Assembly: GCA_025449115.1 (NCBI GenBank)
Contig: JAHLKC010000074.1
Span: 62,001-126,000 of the forward strand
Length of the DNA stretch: 64,000 nucleotides
Source of the DNA: Chytridium lagenaria
Taxonomy: Eukaryota; Chytridiomycota; Chytridiomycetes; Chytridiales; Chytridiaceae
Direction: 5' to 3'
Part shown: piece by piece, positions 1 to 12,800 of the stretch
Layout: each line of letters opens with the position of its first letter
Numbering within the stretch: the first letter of the stretch is position 1
The notes under the pieces: model-generated
What the model was told of the DNA's origin: nothing
The model's database searches: none
The model's input: only the letters and a program-made list of their open reading frames with translations
Made by a program: the position numbers and the translations under genes

Positions 1-89
1 GCGCCGTTGTAAATGAAACTCGTTATGTGACCTGCGCAGATAGACAAAGTTAAGCAAGCCCATGCAAGCGTAATAAAGTATGAATATCT

Positions 90-520
90 CTAAATACCTT
101 TCAAAAGCGCCAACCATCCCTCTCCCTCGCTTTCAACCACATCTCGAACATTGTCCCAGACGCCACCGTTCAAAACAGGAATCTTTGAAATCGGAAGAAC
201 AGAGGTAGTTCCAGGATGTATCGTTTCGTAGGCAGCAAGTTCGGATTCTGCCTCCTTAAGACCATGAAAGCCGAGTCAGAATGATTATAAAAAATCTTGG
301 AGGGGGATTCATATGATAGAATAAAAAGGACTAATGAATTTGATGAGGCAAAAGGCATACCGAGTCCTCGTCCTTGCGCTGGTACTGAACCTCCGCCAAA
401 GTCTCAACCACAACCAAAGGCGACGACACTAACGAATACAACATACGACTCTAACAGATGTGTAGCAAAGTCCGGTCCCTCCTTATCCATCAGCAAACCA
501 TGCAGCGAAGATGGCACAGG
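90..520 (-). CDS. uncharacterised protein, C-terminal exons only
   Basis: The last exon (254 down to a stop at 90-92) gives a well-composed tail containing AAYETIHPGTTS, VLNGGVWDNVRDVVES and ending GWLALLKGI. It follows a CTTAAG acceptor. Upstream pieces read LHGLLMDKEGPDF and QYQRKDEDS, separated by probable introns with GTATGC and GTTAGT or GTATGT donors. A serine-rich stretch at 555-690 and a possible ATG at 755 (MADGIVKFVPQQ) may be the N-terminal part, but the frames do not join without a shift. I recognise no family. On the opposite strand 530-685 reads as an acidic peptide, which I regard as the antisense of the serine-rich part. Exon joins are tentative. Confidence 0.4.
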
Positions 521-759
521 CTTTGGTAGAGCCGAATTTGTTGGAGAGCAGAATTAGGATACGATCCCCTAGCATCCGGTGCCGAAGATCCATACGATGC
601 GGAAGTGGATGAGGAGGATGGTTTAGAAGAAGTCGAGGTGGAGGATGAGTTCAAGGAAATGGTGTATGGATCGACTTTAGATTGAGCGATGCACCCCAAA
701 GAAGGTGATCGGATCAGCTTTGCTGAGGAACGAACTTGACGATGCCGTCGGCCATGACG

Positions 760-1163
760 ATAGAGGTGCTGCTTGCTCAGGCTCAAGTTTTCGTTCTCTT
801 TTTTTGGTGGTCTTTTTTGCACAACGTGTTCGAAATTCAAAAGAACCCACGTCACCTCGAAAAGCAACCGTTTTCGGGTGGTGATTCGTGATGATTACGC
901 GCATCATCCAGGATATTGGCGAGTAGCAAAAGTGCGTCAAGCGTTAATGATTCTGTTCTCAAGGCCATTCAACTACGTTAACAGGCGGAAAAAAATATAT
1001 GTTTGGGAAAGAATGTACATATGACTTGAAGTTCCAGAGAACAGGAAAGGAAGAACAAAAACCGTAGAAGAAACGTAATCCAAATTATAAGATGGCAAGT
1101 AAAATTAATAATTATGAGACAAAAGTCCAATGGAAAAAGAATGTGTGCTATCCCCATCTCCTA
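760..1163. other. intergenic, nothing recognised
   Basis: No reading frame here looks coding on either strand. It separates the 3' end of the DUF726 gene from the minus-strand gene at the left edge, and presumably holds the left gene's promoter and the DUF726 gene's terminator. Confidence 0.5.
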
Positions 1164-4100
1164 TCAATCATCTTCCACCTCAGCAGTCAACAACTCCGTT
1201 GTCGAATCCACCTTCCCCGTCTCCCTCAACCCAGTATTTTTCCCTTCGACCCCCTGGGAAGTCTTCAAGATCGGCAACGCCCCCATCGACGACACCATAT
1301 CCGCCCCCGATGCAATATCTGATGAGCTGGATGACACTGAAAGAGTCTCCCCAGCTGCAGGTCCTTGATAACCATCCCACCTCGTGACTCCACCATCTCC
1401 TTCACGTTTCCGCGTGTCTACACCATCAATTTCAGCGTCAATGATCGGAACTGGGGCGTCGTCCTTGATTAAGGTTTCGGGGAATGGGTAGGGTGCAAGA
1501 GGATCCCTTTTACTCGGAGAACGCAGGGCTTCACCTTCAAAAGCGGCGTTTGCACGGACCGGAGAAGAGGGTGTACTTGCGATAGATGGGGGAAGGACCA
1601 TCTTGAACATTTTGAGAGCATTTGGCGTGGTTCCAATGTCACCACAACCAACGCTTTCGCGACTCCCCTGTTTCGTCAGACTGGGAACGATTGCATCATC
1701 AGGTGTTTCAGGATTGACAGCAGTTGAGGGAGTGTCAAGAACAATGGAGCCTGGCGGAGGAGGAGGGGGAGGGATTCTCGGAATAAAGATTGTATCAACC
1801 TTTTTCGTATCGATTTTAGTGTCGATGACGAGTGGCGGAAGAGTGGAAACAATTTCACGTGGTTCCCAGTATTGTTCCATGATATCTTTGACGGCTGCTG
1901 CCTCTTCTTCCTCTGGAGTCAGTGACTTGGCCTTGCCCTTCTCGACTTTGGACTCTTTGGCGTTGGCAGCAAGCGTGGTGTCTTTGGAGAGAGACGGAAC
2001 TTCCTTTTTTCCCTTCCTCCCAAAAAACCAGTACCGTAGTCCAGTTTTTTCACTTCCTCCTTCTTTACCTCCTCCTTCTTTACGTCCTTCTCAGGTTTTA
2101 CAACCTCTGCCGAAACAGGTCCACCAGCTGTAGGGACCTCCTCAACATCATTCTCCTTCTCCCTCTTCTCTCTTCTTAATCTCATCCCCCAACCCATTTT
2201 CCTCCTCCTCCCCATCCTCAAACTCCTCCTTGTCCACCATAAACCCACAGTGCTTCAACACCCTTGGCAACCCCGTCCGATACTCCATATGTCCCTGCAC
2301 AACTCCGTCTAAACAGACATTCTCCATCCCCTCCACCCCCTCAACAGGTCTCAACCCTGGAACATGTCTCCAAGCCGCCGCCGAACTTGTTCGGTATAAC
2401 ACACCAAGAATCCAATCATTGGAGAGATACCCGTTGACGATTTTACCAGAAACCACACTGGATATCATTTGCCATTCTTTGTGATTAGAGAGGACGGGAC
2501 AGCCAAAGAGGTACACATTTTCGACAATACCGTGGCCGCCGCGTTTGGCGAGTTCGAGGAGGCAGTAATAGATGAGACGCGCGCCGAGGGAAAAGCCGAC
2601 GAGAGTTACAGGGCGACCTTCTTGAATGTTAGAGAGGAGAGTGTCGGCGAGAATCTTTGCAAAACGTTAGAAAGATTCAAACCACTAAGAGGAAATTGCT
2701 TATACTCACATGCCCGCCTTTTTCGCCTTTGTAAGCGCAAGCGCCCAAGGATTATCTAGCCAACTTGTAAACTTAAGCACCCAAAGCGGTCCCGTCAACC
2801 CCGCCATAAGCGCTGGTAAAAGAAAAGTCTGAATCCCTTGCTGAATTACAAAAGACGTGACCTCCCCCACTAGCAATTTCATAGCAGACCCTAAATCCCT
2901 CAATGCTTTTGTCTCCCATACAAGTGAATACTGATCTCCATGCATGCAGGGTGTCAGGGTTGAGAAGGGGAGAGTAAAGTCGTCTTCAGAGTCTCGAGTG
3001 GTAACCCAACCTGCTACTGTGATGAGAACGTTGAGTTGGGGCGGAGATGGACGAGGAGACGGAGAGGGTTGAATGTCGGCTGTGAGGTCGGTTTGAAGAG
3101 GTGGTAAGGATGGGACAATGGGATCGGTGGAAGGCAGGGAGGCCGAGATGCTGGAGTCTTTGGAAGCGGCGGAAGAAATCTCTAAGGGAGATGGAGTCTC
3201 AGTGCCTTTGCTCAAAGGAGTACTAGTAGCGTCTTCGAGGCGATCACGAACAGTGTCTTTGAAGAACTCGCCGTTAGGAGTAGTATCTTCTCTAGGCGTC
3301 CAAACACCGTCCGAAAAACAATCAGATGTGATTCTGAAAGATCGGCCACCCTCTGAGTCAGAGGAACCCTTTCAAAATAAGAGCGGATTTTAAGAGATTA
3401 GTCTGGTATGCACAAAACCTAAGCCAATTTAAAAGAAAGCTACCTCTCCGATAACCCCACAAGCACTAGCTTCCCGTGATCTCTCCCAAATCAGACTCCC
3501 ACTAGCCTTCAACACATTTGGCCTTTCCATCCCTATCCCTGATTCATTAACAGTAACAGGAGATCCTTCAAGATCCTCAAGTTCTTTCAAAGCCTCCGCC
3601 GTTTCAGCCTCCGAAGCAACCCCACCTCCATCCACATGCGACGAAACCGTCATCTGCCTATTCCTCTCAGCATCAAGACTAATCGAAACCATCGGTACAC
3701 CAGTCGGAACTTCGTCAGCAGGGTAGGCGGGTAGAGGCGTGGCACCTCTTTCAGCACAGTCTTCTGTAGGCATTTGGCCATCTTGCTTCATTGAGTTCTT
3801 TTCTTCTTTGACACGCGCAACGGTGTCGTTTTCTAAGGTGGGATGACCCTCCTCAAGACGCTTCCACAAAGCCCGTCGCGATCTCCGCTTTTTCCTTTCT
3901 TCGGCACGCCTTTTGGAGTTGGCTTCTATGATGACCAACGCGTCTGCAAGAGACTTGAACTCGAATTGGGAGATACCTCGTGTCCGGCGGAGCATTTTAA
4001 AGCCAGACATACCTTGAGAAAGTTTGTAAAGATGAGCTTTTCAAGAAACTATAACGTACCTCCACCGGTTACCGCACCTCCTGTTGCAATTATCGCAATA

Positions 4101-4743
4101 CCAGTGGCTCCACCCATGAATGCGCCGACGCCAACACCGCCGCTGACACCTACCATGGTAAGAGCAGCACCAATACCTGTTGCGATGAGCGGCGCCGCCA
4201 ATCCCGCAGTAACCCCCACAACCGCACCTCCGGCTGTTAAGATAATAAAGAAGAGTTATAAGTAAATGGAATCTATAAAATAGATCTAAATTACGAACCT
4301 AACGTAGCTACTCCTAAAGCCAACCACCTTCCTCGTAAATCCTTTCTATTCCTCTCCACCACTGTCACCCCAGAATGCTCTACCCTCCCCACATCCTCCA
4401 TAACCCTAATTCGTTCCGATATTGCCTTCTCAATATCCACTACATCGGGGGTAAACGGCACCCCCAGCCGTTCCGCCAGACTCCTCAACAGCGCCCTTGA
4501 CCGTGCGTCATAATTCCCATCCATCAAGTTCAACAAAAACAAATGCGTCAACAACGTGTACCTAATATCAAGCGGTGGCGTTTCCTCTGTCTCGCACTCT
4601 TCTGCAGCCCGCGCAGCAACACGTGAGGCCTCCTGCACGAGAGTTTTGGCAACATCGTCGGGCTTGACACCATGTTCAGCAAGCTGACGGATCATGAGAC
4701 GTTCTTCGGGGGAGAGCTCGAGAGAGGCGTAGAGACGTTCCAT
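1164..4743 (-). CDS. DUF726 (TMCO4/Mil1-type) alpha/beta-hydrolase-fold membrane protein
   Basis: Member of the DUF726 family (animal TMCO4, yeast Mil1/YFL034W), membrane-associated proteins with an alpha/beta-hydrolase fold; the reaction is not well defined. The N-terminal exon (4743-4293) is alpha-helical with SLELSPEERLMIRQLAEHG. A glycine/alanine-rich double hydrophobic segment follows (4250-4060; GGAVVGVTAGLAAPLIATG), then a charged linker with RTRGISQFEFKSL, and the hydrolase region: LNVLITVAGWVT, then DNPWALALTKAKKAG, then the nucleophile elbow in RPVTLVGFSLGARLIYYC (GFSLG), ENVYLFGCPV, and GKIVNGYLSNDWILGVLYR. These match the family in order. The tail after about 2150 is lysine/glutamate- and proline-rich; it changes frame twice (near 2150-2200 and near 2040-2080), so it has either unseen introns or base errors. 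Introns are visible at about 4240-4292, 4025-4060, 3370-3445 and 2670-2710. Confidence 0.88.
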
Positions 4744-5103
4744 GGCGCTTTAAACCAGAGCTCATGGATGTGAGGGCTGCAGCGCAGTGTGGGCAACGGA
4801 AGCGCCCAGAAGTTTCGTCATGGATTGCAAGGAGATAGCTAAGCCCGACGTAGGCTATTTTCTGGGAATCTGTAAGTGCGCTTGCATACGGTGAATGCCC
4901 TCTGATTTAGAGCTTCCTTCTTTTATCATCGAAGACGTGGGAGGGAAAGGCGTTTTTTGGTAATGGTGGGGTCGGGAAGCATTTCTGGGTTAGTGGAGGA
5001 CGTGGGGATTCCATTATGCTGATGATGAGGGGAGACTCTGCCGTCGTTGAAATGTCCATCGTCGATGCGACGGTGGTGTCAAGGTTAAGCGTGAGTGTCC
5101 CTG

Positions 5104-5856
5104 TCAGCTTTGGTGCGACAGCGTCTGCTGGAGCAGGGTCGCTGGCTCGGACCTTGCTGATGGTATCAATTGAAGAGCTCTCAATTCCTCTTTGAGAGTC
5201 ATAGAGGGCCTTCCCGAAGTGGAGGTGCTGGCGCCAACGACCGCCGTCGAGGCCGTGCTGTTCCGAAGGTCGTCTTCAGCTGTCACCACCCCAGCATCTG
5301 GCTTGAAGTCGTCTTTGTCAATGGAAACAACCGAAGGCTTCCTGATCACCCTTTGGGAGATGCCCTGGGCTTCTTCTGAGACCTGTGTATGTTCCTCGGT
5401 GTCTACCTCAAAAGGAGGAGCACTGTCCCTCAAGTCTTCATCTTCTTCGGTATCGTCATCACCTTCACGCCAAGGATTCATATCCTTTGTCCATTCAGAC
5501 GGCGCGATAGATTGAAGCCGCTCCACCAATGACAACGAATCTCTTTCCGTGGAAGCGTCCCCGTCAACATACCGAGCATCGTCCTCGTGAACTCCATCAA
5601 AGATAGATCATCCACTTCTGACACATGCACCGTATCGATAGGAGGGATGTTTAAGGGTACATAATTCTTATCAAAAAGGGATTCGCCATAGACTCTGCCA
5701 TGACGATGGCTACGGAGTGGTCCTTGGCTGTAAAGATGCCGTTGGGGTGAGGTGCCAGGTCTGCTCTTTTTTAAGGAATCCTTTTTTTTTTTTCGAATTC
5801 ACACCCAACTCCGACACGAACCAAAACAAGGAACGCCGCCGCAACTACAGGCAATG
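5104..5856 (-). CDS. uncharacterised single-pass membrane protein, C-terminal part
   Basis: After a TGCAG acceptor at 5857-5861 the frame opens with a hydrophobic helix (LPVVAAAFLVLVRVGVGC), followed by a lysine cluster at a long A-run, then a tail that reads RPGTSPQRHLYSQGPLR, YGESLFDKNYVPLNIPPID, and an acidic region VERLQSIAPSEWTKD to a stop at 5104. A transmembrane segment followed by a cytosolic, probably disordered tail of about 200 residues is a fair description. Joining the pieces needs one shift in the A-run (5780-5790) and one near 5605. No upstream exon could be identified, so the N-terminus and family are unknown. The pieces lie in one direction with good codon structure, so I think the gene is real. 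Confidence 0.5.
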
Positions 5857-7080
5857 CTGCATTTAAGTTTAAAACAAAAGTTTATATCGTTATTGCTCGT
5901 TTTTGTTATGGGCAGAGTTCCATGAAATACATTTGAAATCTTGCTTTGGTGATGCATCAAGAGTTTACGCTGGTCGATGCAGCGACAAAGTTCTGATCGC
6001 GGTGCATACTAAGATGTAATCATTTATGGATAGGTTTATAACTTTCATCTTTGTTACTGTATGTATGCTGCGATAGTCCATGTTCACTGCAATGAATCAT
6101 TCTCAACGGCTCTTTGTAATCCTGAATATATATATGGATATCATGCGGAGTACGCGGCGCTTAAACGCAATATTCAACCCATTGCCAAAAGCATACAAAA
6201 AACAGATAGCCAAACCTCCAGGGCCACGACAACGCACAGGTTTTGTCAGTACCTGTCAATATGTACATCACGTCGAGTGCGACAGGTGCACGTATCTGCA
6301 TCGGCGTGGAAGGTCGACTAGTACGAGCACCATTTTAGAGTTTGCAAGTAAGTCGCCATGCCCAGATGCTGAATTGGCTGAACATGCAACCGCATAATGA
6401 TAGATGCCAAGGATATTCAAAGATTGGCGTTCAGTCATCATGCTCAAAGTCGCTGTAAAGGTCATGAAAATAAGTATTCTACCGTGTACTGATCATATTT
6501 GCGATGAAGTCGAAAAACTCCATCTGTCGTGATCGCTTACGATCACTTGATAGTAAACTCGCGCGATTTACGCAAACATCTTGCTCACGATTGGGGAGAG
6601 GAGGATTCAAATGCATTGACGTCGTCCAGCTCTCCGCTTCCCTACTGTAAATAATAGAAGATCTCACTACTAGGATTTGAGTAAAACGATAAGAGTAAAA
6701 CGATAAGAGAAGGTAGTCGAGGATGACGGATTAGATACGCCTAGAGTTGAGTGATTGACGGCAACGGGTTGAAGTGTGAAACTCCATTCTCCAGGCAAAG
6801 AACGAAGCCCAGGGCTTCAAAAGTGTGGCCATCGATATCAAACCGGTTTTGCGTAAATTTTCCTTCCCAACAAGCACGAAAAATTCCAACTTCCCCAAAT
6901 TTGCCTTTTCCATCACTTCTTGGAGACCTAGTTCTCGTTCAAACCGCATCTGCCGCATCTGCCTACATCGAAACGACATCGGAAGCATCGCATTTCAGCA
7001 AGACATTCCACTCACTTACCACATACATCCATCTACCCACCTTCACATATCGCATCGTTACTCTCTCATTGACAGGAATT
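5857..7080. other. intergenic or unresolved 5' region
   Basis: About 1.2 kb between the membrane-protein tail and PDHB. Upstream exons of the 5.1-kb gene and the PDHB promoter should lie here, but no exon is convincing. The frame just upstream of PDHB stays open from 6751 to the chosen ATG without resembling a targeting sequence; this is probably chance. Confidence 0.4.
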
Positions 7081-9049
7081 ATGGCATCCATCGTCTCAAT
7101 TGCTTCGTCTTCCCGTGCTAGGGCCGCCGCTGCAGTGCGGGCAGGCTGCCAGGCTTCTTTCTCCTCCACTACCTCCCCCTCCACCTCTGTCTGCAGCGCC
7201 GTCTCAACCTCATGCTCTTCCTCCACATCGACCCTCATCCGCCTTCGCAACTCCTCGTCATCTCACATTGTTGCCTCGTCATCTATGGCCACGCGTCGCC
7301 GTCCCGCGTCCGGTCTTAACCTCGTTCACAGGAGGACACTTGCGTCTTCCTCTGGCTCTCATGTGGGTGTTCTTGTTCCTCTTGCCTGCATTGCATTTGC
7401 ATGGGTTCCCTTCTGTTTCGGCAATTATTTTTTTTGGGCAAGGCCTATGGGATGCTTGGTCTCTTTGCATGCGACGTGTGAAGACTCTCGAATAACCTGA
7501 TGGCACACTGCTGTGATCGTATCGTATCGCCTCAAATTGTGAGCGATCGTATGCATTGAACGGTCGCTGGTTTTATATCTAGTAACCTGAGTCTCATTCC
7601 TCCACCCTCTGGGCTCTGTTATGACCCATTGAGCTCTGTTATGCGCCATTCAATCGCTAACCTTTTGTTCCACTTCTTTCATTGGAAACAATACCTATGC
7701 ATCCGATCTTGTTGACGATCTTCTTACGATGGGATATCTAATCTAATGCGGAATACTGTCATACTAAAAGCCCATGACTGTTCGTGAGGCTCTTAACCAG
7801 GCTATGGAGGAGGAGATGACCCGCGATGACAAGGTTTACATTCTTGGTGAAGAAGTTGCTCAGTACAACGGTGCTTACAAGGTACTTTACTTTTATCAAT
7901 TGTACTCGAGTTCGGATCTGTCGGACTTCCGTTAAATCCATGTTGACACGTTTTTATTCGCAAACAGGTCACCAAGGGTCTCTTAGAAAAGTTCGGTGAG
8001 AAGAGGGTCATCGATACCCCTATTACTGAGATGGGTTTCGCTGGTATCGCTGTCGGCTCGGCACTTGCCGGTCTTAAGCCTATTGCGAGTTCATGACCTT
8101 TAACTTTTCCATGCAGGTGGGATATTGCAACATCTCCACTTGAAACCGTTCATCCTTCCTAACGCACGAGTATCTCTTATTCTCTAGGCAATTGACCATG
8201 TTGTTAACTCTGCAGCCAAGACCCGTTACATGTCTGGTGGAACTGTCGAATGTCCTATTGTTTTCCGTGGTCCCAACGGTGCTGCCGCTGGTGTTGGTGC
8301 CCAGCACTCTCAGTGCTTTGCCGCATGGTACGGATCCGTTCCTGGTCTTAAGGTGGTCAGCCCCTGGAACTCTGAGGATGCCAAGGTCTGTTGAAGGCTG
8401 CCATCCGTGACCCCAACCCCGTCGTCTGCCTTGAGAACGAGCTTATGTATGGTACTACCTTCAACGTATCGGATGAGGTCTTGGACAAGGACTTCGTCAT
8501 TGAAATCGGAAAGGCGAAGATTGAGCTGGAGGGTGAGTATTATACTATACTTCCTGTGTTGATAAAAGAATGTCTTTATGATGCTGACTACTTGTGGGCT
8601 CTAGGTACTGACGTAACTATTGTTGCCCACTCCCGTCCCGTCGGCTTTGCTCTTGAGGCCGCTGCTGAGCTCCAGAAGGCTTACGGTATCAAGGCAGAGG
8701 TCATCAACCTCCGCTCTATTCGCCCGCTTGACATTGACACTATCATCAAGTCCGTCAAGAAGACCAACCACCTTGTCACCGTTGAGGGTGGATGGCCCAT
8801 GTTCGGCGTGGGCTCTGAGATTGCTGCTCAAGTGTTTGAGAGTAAGGAAATGTTTTTTAAATGATTGTATCTGACACCTGCCATTTATTTTTCTTGCTTA
8901 GGTGATGCTTTGACCACCTTGACGCCCCTGTGCTCCGTGTGACCGGTGCCGACATCCCCATGCCATACGCCCAGAACCTTGAGAACCTTTCGCTTCCGAC
9001 AACTACCAACATTGTTAACGCTGTCAAGAAGTCGTTGAACATCAACTAA
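7081..9049 (+). CDS. PDHB: pyruvate dehydrogenase E1 component subunit beta, mitochondrial
   Basis: Beta subunit of the thiamine-diphosphate E1 enzyme that decarboxylates pyruvate in the mitochondrial matrix. Exons: 7081-7362, 7771-7881, 7968-8116, 8188-8532, 8605-8841, 8902-9049. Exon 1 is a serine/arginine/alanine-rich mitochondrial presequence of about 94 residues. The mature part starts with [14 protein letters not shown] and continues with [98 protein letters not shown] and ends SLNIN. Length fits the family. Three single bases are missing, near 8084 (PIC), 8385 (AKGLL) and 8910 (DAFDHLD); each lies in a short run of one base and restores the conserved protein if one base is added. I treat these as sequence errors, not inactivation. 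Confidence 0.96.
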
Positions 9050-9824
9050 GCTAGCAAATGATGAGATAGAAGGACGACCTCATTGATTTTTATGAATGAA
9101 TTCATTTTCGATAGGTTATCCTTTTTTGGCTCACGCTTGTCTGTTAAAGGCTTGTTTCTTTCTGTCTTCACCTTAGGCTTAGAATCTGTGCATCTTTTAG
9201 TGGACTCTTTTATCCCATTATCTTTTCTTTCCTTTTCCTCCTCCCTTTATGTTTTTGCAGATAAACACGCACTTCCCCATTCCTTCTTTGTTGATTGTGG
9301 GCAAATGTTTTGTTGAATCAGATGTCGAAGCTCGCTGCGGCTGCTTGTGTTTCCTTTTTGTTTGATTTTATTCATTCCGTTTTTCTTTTTTCTGGTGTTC
9401 CTTCCCCTTTTGCAGACATGTCGAGTGTTCAAGATCCCTTTTATTAGAGGAGTTTTAATTTTTGTATCTTTTTTTCTTTGTTGGTTTTGATGAGCCTTTG
9501 ATAAAGACAAGAGATATTGAAAGGAAGAAAAAAACAAACATAAACCGAAAGGCCTCTTGATATTTTAATGGAAAAACGTACGTGTTTAATATTTTACGAT
9601 CTCTGTTCGCAATTGCCCTTCTTTTTATCGGTAGTCTTTGGGGTTTTTACATACGGAAAAGGTGCACGTTGTCGTCTTGGCGCCTTATAATGTTCTAAAA
9701 TGATCACGTGACCGCAGTCCTCTTCAATTTTCCCCTTGTCGACTCTGCGATCAGACGAGCTCTTTCCCATCGCATCCATCAAAGGCATTCAATCGTCACG
9801 TAACCCATTGAATATCCTAAAGTT
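9050..9824. other. 3' region of PDHB and promoter of the M16 protease gene
   Basis: The first 450 bases are T-rich and look like the PDHB 3' UTR. The remainder should be the promoter of the downstream protease gene. No other gene is seen. Confidence 0.5.
9704..9711. promoter_or_regulatory. E-box palindrome TCACGTGA
   Basis: An 8-bp palindromic CACGTG E-box, the site type bound by fungal bHLH factors such as Cbf1, lies about 115 bases upstream of the protease start codon. Position is typical for a promoter element; binding is inference only. Confidence 0.3.
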
Positions 9825-12800
9825 ATGCCGTCTTCCTTATCGAGCGGATCCAACAAGCACCAATCCGGTGCAATGGAGGACAACCCCCACTTTATCCTAG
9901 AATCTACAACCCCCTTCTCCGTCCTCCCCTCCCCGCTATCCCTCCGCGTCTACAAACACCGCACCACCTCCCTCCGTGTCATCCTCGCACCGATTCCCCG
10001 GCCCCCTCTGTTCCCTTAACATCCTCGTCCCAACGCAATCCATCTCAGATGCAGGACACCCGCACACACTTGAACACTTAGTGTTTGTGGTAGTGAGGAG
10101 TATAAGGAACGAGGGTTCTTGGATACTCTTGCGACGAGGTGTTTATCAAGTGGAAGTAATGCTTATACGGCGGAGGATCATACGGCTTATACCATTACGA
10201 CAGCGGGCGGGGAGGGGATGATGGAGGTCATGCCGGTTTTTTGGATCATGTTATGAGACCGGTTTTGACAGATGAGCAGTTTATGACGGGTGAGAATTGG
10301 AGACTTTTTGGTTATTGTTTATCTTCTTTCAACTATGCTCATTGTGCTTCTCTCTGGTTTTCGGAGTTTTTGCTGTATGCATTTAGCCTGTACCCACTGT
10401 ATTAACTAAACCTTGTACTTCCGCGCCTCTTCACTGTACATAGAGGTTTACCATGTCGATGGACAGGGTAAGGAACAAGGTGTCGTGTTTTGCGAGGTAT
10501 GTGAAGATGTGGCTTCCCTTGGAATTCACGATTTCGCCCAAATTGACACGATTATTAGATGGCCGGACGTGAAAATACCGAGGCCGATCTTATGGATTTG
10601 ACGCTTCGGCGTCTCCTCTACGACAATACGCCTACGCGCTTGAATGTGGTGGCCGCACCCCGGTCATTCGCACCCTTACCAATGATGCGATTCGCAAATA
10701 CCACCGAAGCCAATACAGTCTTGACAGCATCACGATCGTTCTCTGCGGCATCATCGACCCCACTGAAACTCTCCGCCGTCTCTCCGAATCCAGTGTTTTG
10801 ATCGATCTCGGTGCTTGCCGACTTAAAGAACGCCATGGATGTAGATAAGGTTCATAGCCCTGGAGAAGATCCCATCGCAGTCCCCACCGTTGACTGACGT
10901 GAAAAGTGAAACGATTGAGTTCCCGAGTTCCGATGAGACTGTGGGTTCGATTGCGTATGGATGGAGGGGACCACCTTCTGAAGAGGTCGAGGAGGTGATG
11001 GCATTAGAGGTGTTGTTGAGGTATCTTCAGAATAACGCGGCGTCACCCCTGAATCAGGCGTTTGTGGAGAGAGCGGATCCATGGGCTTCGTCAGTTGATT
11101 TTGATGTCAAGACATTCGTGACGACGGGTATTGTGTTGTATTTTAGCGGAGTGCCGTATAAGGAGGAGGAGGAGGAGGAGGATGAGGATGCTATGAGTGA
11201 TGATGGGGATGTGGAGTGGGAGGATGAAGAAGGTGATGAGGATGAGGACGATGACGATGAAGAATTTTCCGACGAAGATGACGAAGACGAAGGCGAACGC
11301 CCAGTTTCTCGTAACACTGACGCGTCGGTCCCGTCATCTCCTAAAGACCTATTCACTCCCAATGTTTTCCGTAACCATCTTATGCTAGTTCTCCGCACCG
11401 TTTCCGATAACGGCATTCCCGCGTCCGAACTCCGCATGACCATCCGTCGTCTCCGTCGCAAGATTCTCGAAGCTGGTGAAGAAGATCCTCACGAACTTGC
11501 CTTGGGTTATCTTCTTCCCGACATCCTCCGTCACCACCTCTCATTCACCTCCAAGCTTAACGATACCCGTCACACAGGCTCCTCCCCCATTTTGGGACTC
11601 GCGGAAGCGTGCTGACGATACTTGAAACCCTCACCGCGAAACCTGAAGCGTACTGGAAGGAACTAGCGAGGAAGTGGTTGGTAGAGGCACCGTTTGTAGA
11701 GGTCATGGCGGTGCCAAGTGGGAAACTTGCCAAGGAGATTGCGGAGATGGAGGAAAGGGGGGTGAAGGAACGGAAAGAAGAATTGGGGGAACAGGGATTG
11801 GAGGAATGCCGGAGGGCGGTTGCGGAGGCGGTAGAAAAGAATCAAGTTAAATTGTCGAAAGAAAGTTTAGCGAAGTTACCAGGGGTGAAGGATGTGTCGA
11901 CTTTAGAGAAAGTGAGAAGAAGAATTAGAGATGGGGTGCTTGTTAAAGGTGAGAAGGGGAAGAGGGAGATTCGATTTAGGGGTAATGCGAATGAAGGCAA
12001 CGATACTATCACAGAGGAGACGGAAGATGCGGTTGGAATGCGGCCGTTTTCTAGCTTTGTGATTGTGGAGACTGATACCGCGTTTTCGGCTCTTCGATTT
12101 GGTCTTCATTCAGGAGACCTAGACCCGAAACTCCGACCTTACCTTGTCCTATTCCAAGAACTTATCTTTGAATCTCCTCTTTCGATTCCTAACGGCACTG
12201 ACACTATCACGGTCGATTACACCGACGTTGTCAAGCGCACATTTGAGGCATTTGTCTCATTTGAAGCGTCGTTTGGATTCGGAAACGATCTTTGGTCTGC
12301 AACCTGGCTTTCTGACGTTTTTATGCTTGCGGCTAGCTTTGAGCCGGAGTTTATGTTTGGACCGGGTGATCTTTTGCCTGGAGCAATTGGTGGGACGGTA
12401 CTGCAGGGAGAGAACAAGGAAACAGAAGGTGGCACTGTGTTACTGTTGGTGCAAGCTCTATTGTTCACGCAGTTTACAAAGGAGAGGATTCATTCTGCAA
12501 TTCGTAAACTGTTAAGTGACCTCACAGAGACTAAAAGAGATGGGAGTAGCATGCTTTCGGCTGTTGGGACTCGGATAATGGCTACGACTTCTGGGGTTGG
12601 GGTCTCTAACGCGCATATTGGGAAGAACGCGGAAGGTGTAGAGACCAATGATGTTGCGATGAGTGTGTTTAGACAGGAGAAGTTTTTACGGGAATTGCTT
12701 GTGAAGTGTAAGGATTCACAAAAGGTTGGGGAGATTTTTGATGCCCTGGAGGCTGTCCGGGAAGCTGTTGTGAAGGGGGGGAAGAGAGCTGGGCCTGGCT

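Noticed and set aside
557..685. Acidic plus-strand peptide ending EFKEMVYGSTLD
   Set aside because: Looks plausible, but it overlaps the serine-rich part of the minus-strand gene, and no plus-strand upstream exon joins it.
6731..6988. Minus-strand frame upstream of PDHB
   Set aside because: No splice context or recognised motif; lies in the presumed PDHB promoter.
11054..11461. Minus-strand serine-rich frame
   Set aside because: Antisense of the acidic Asp/Glu insert in the M16 protease.
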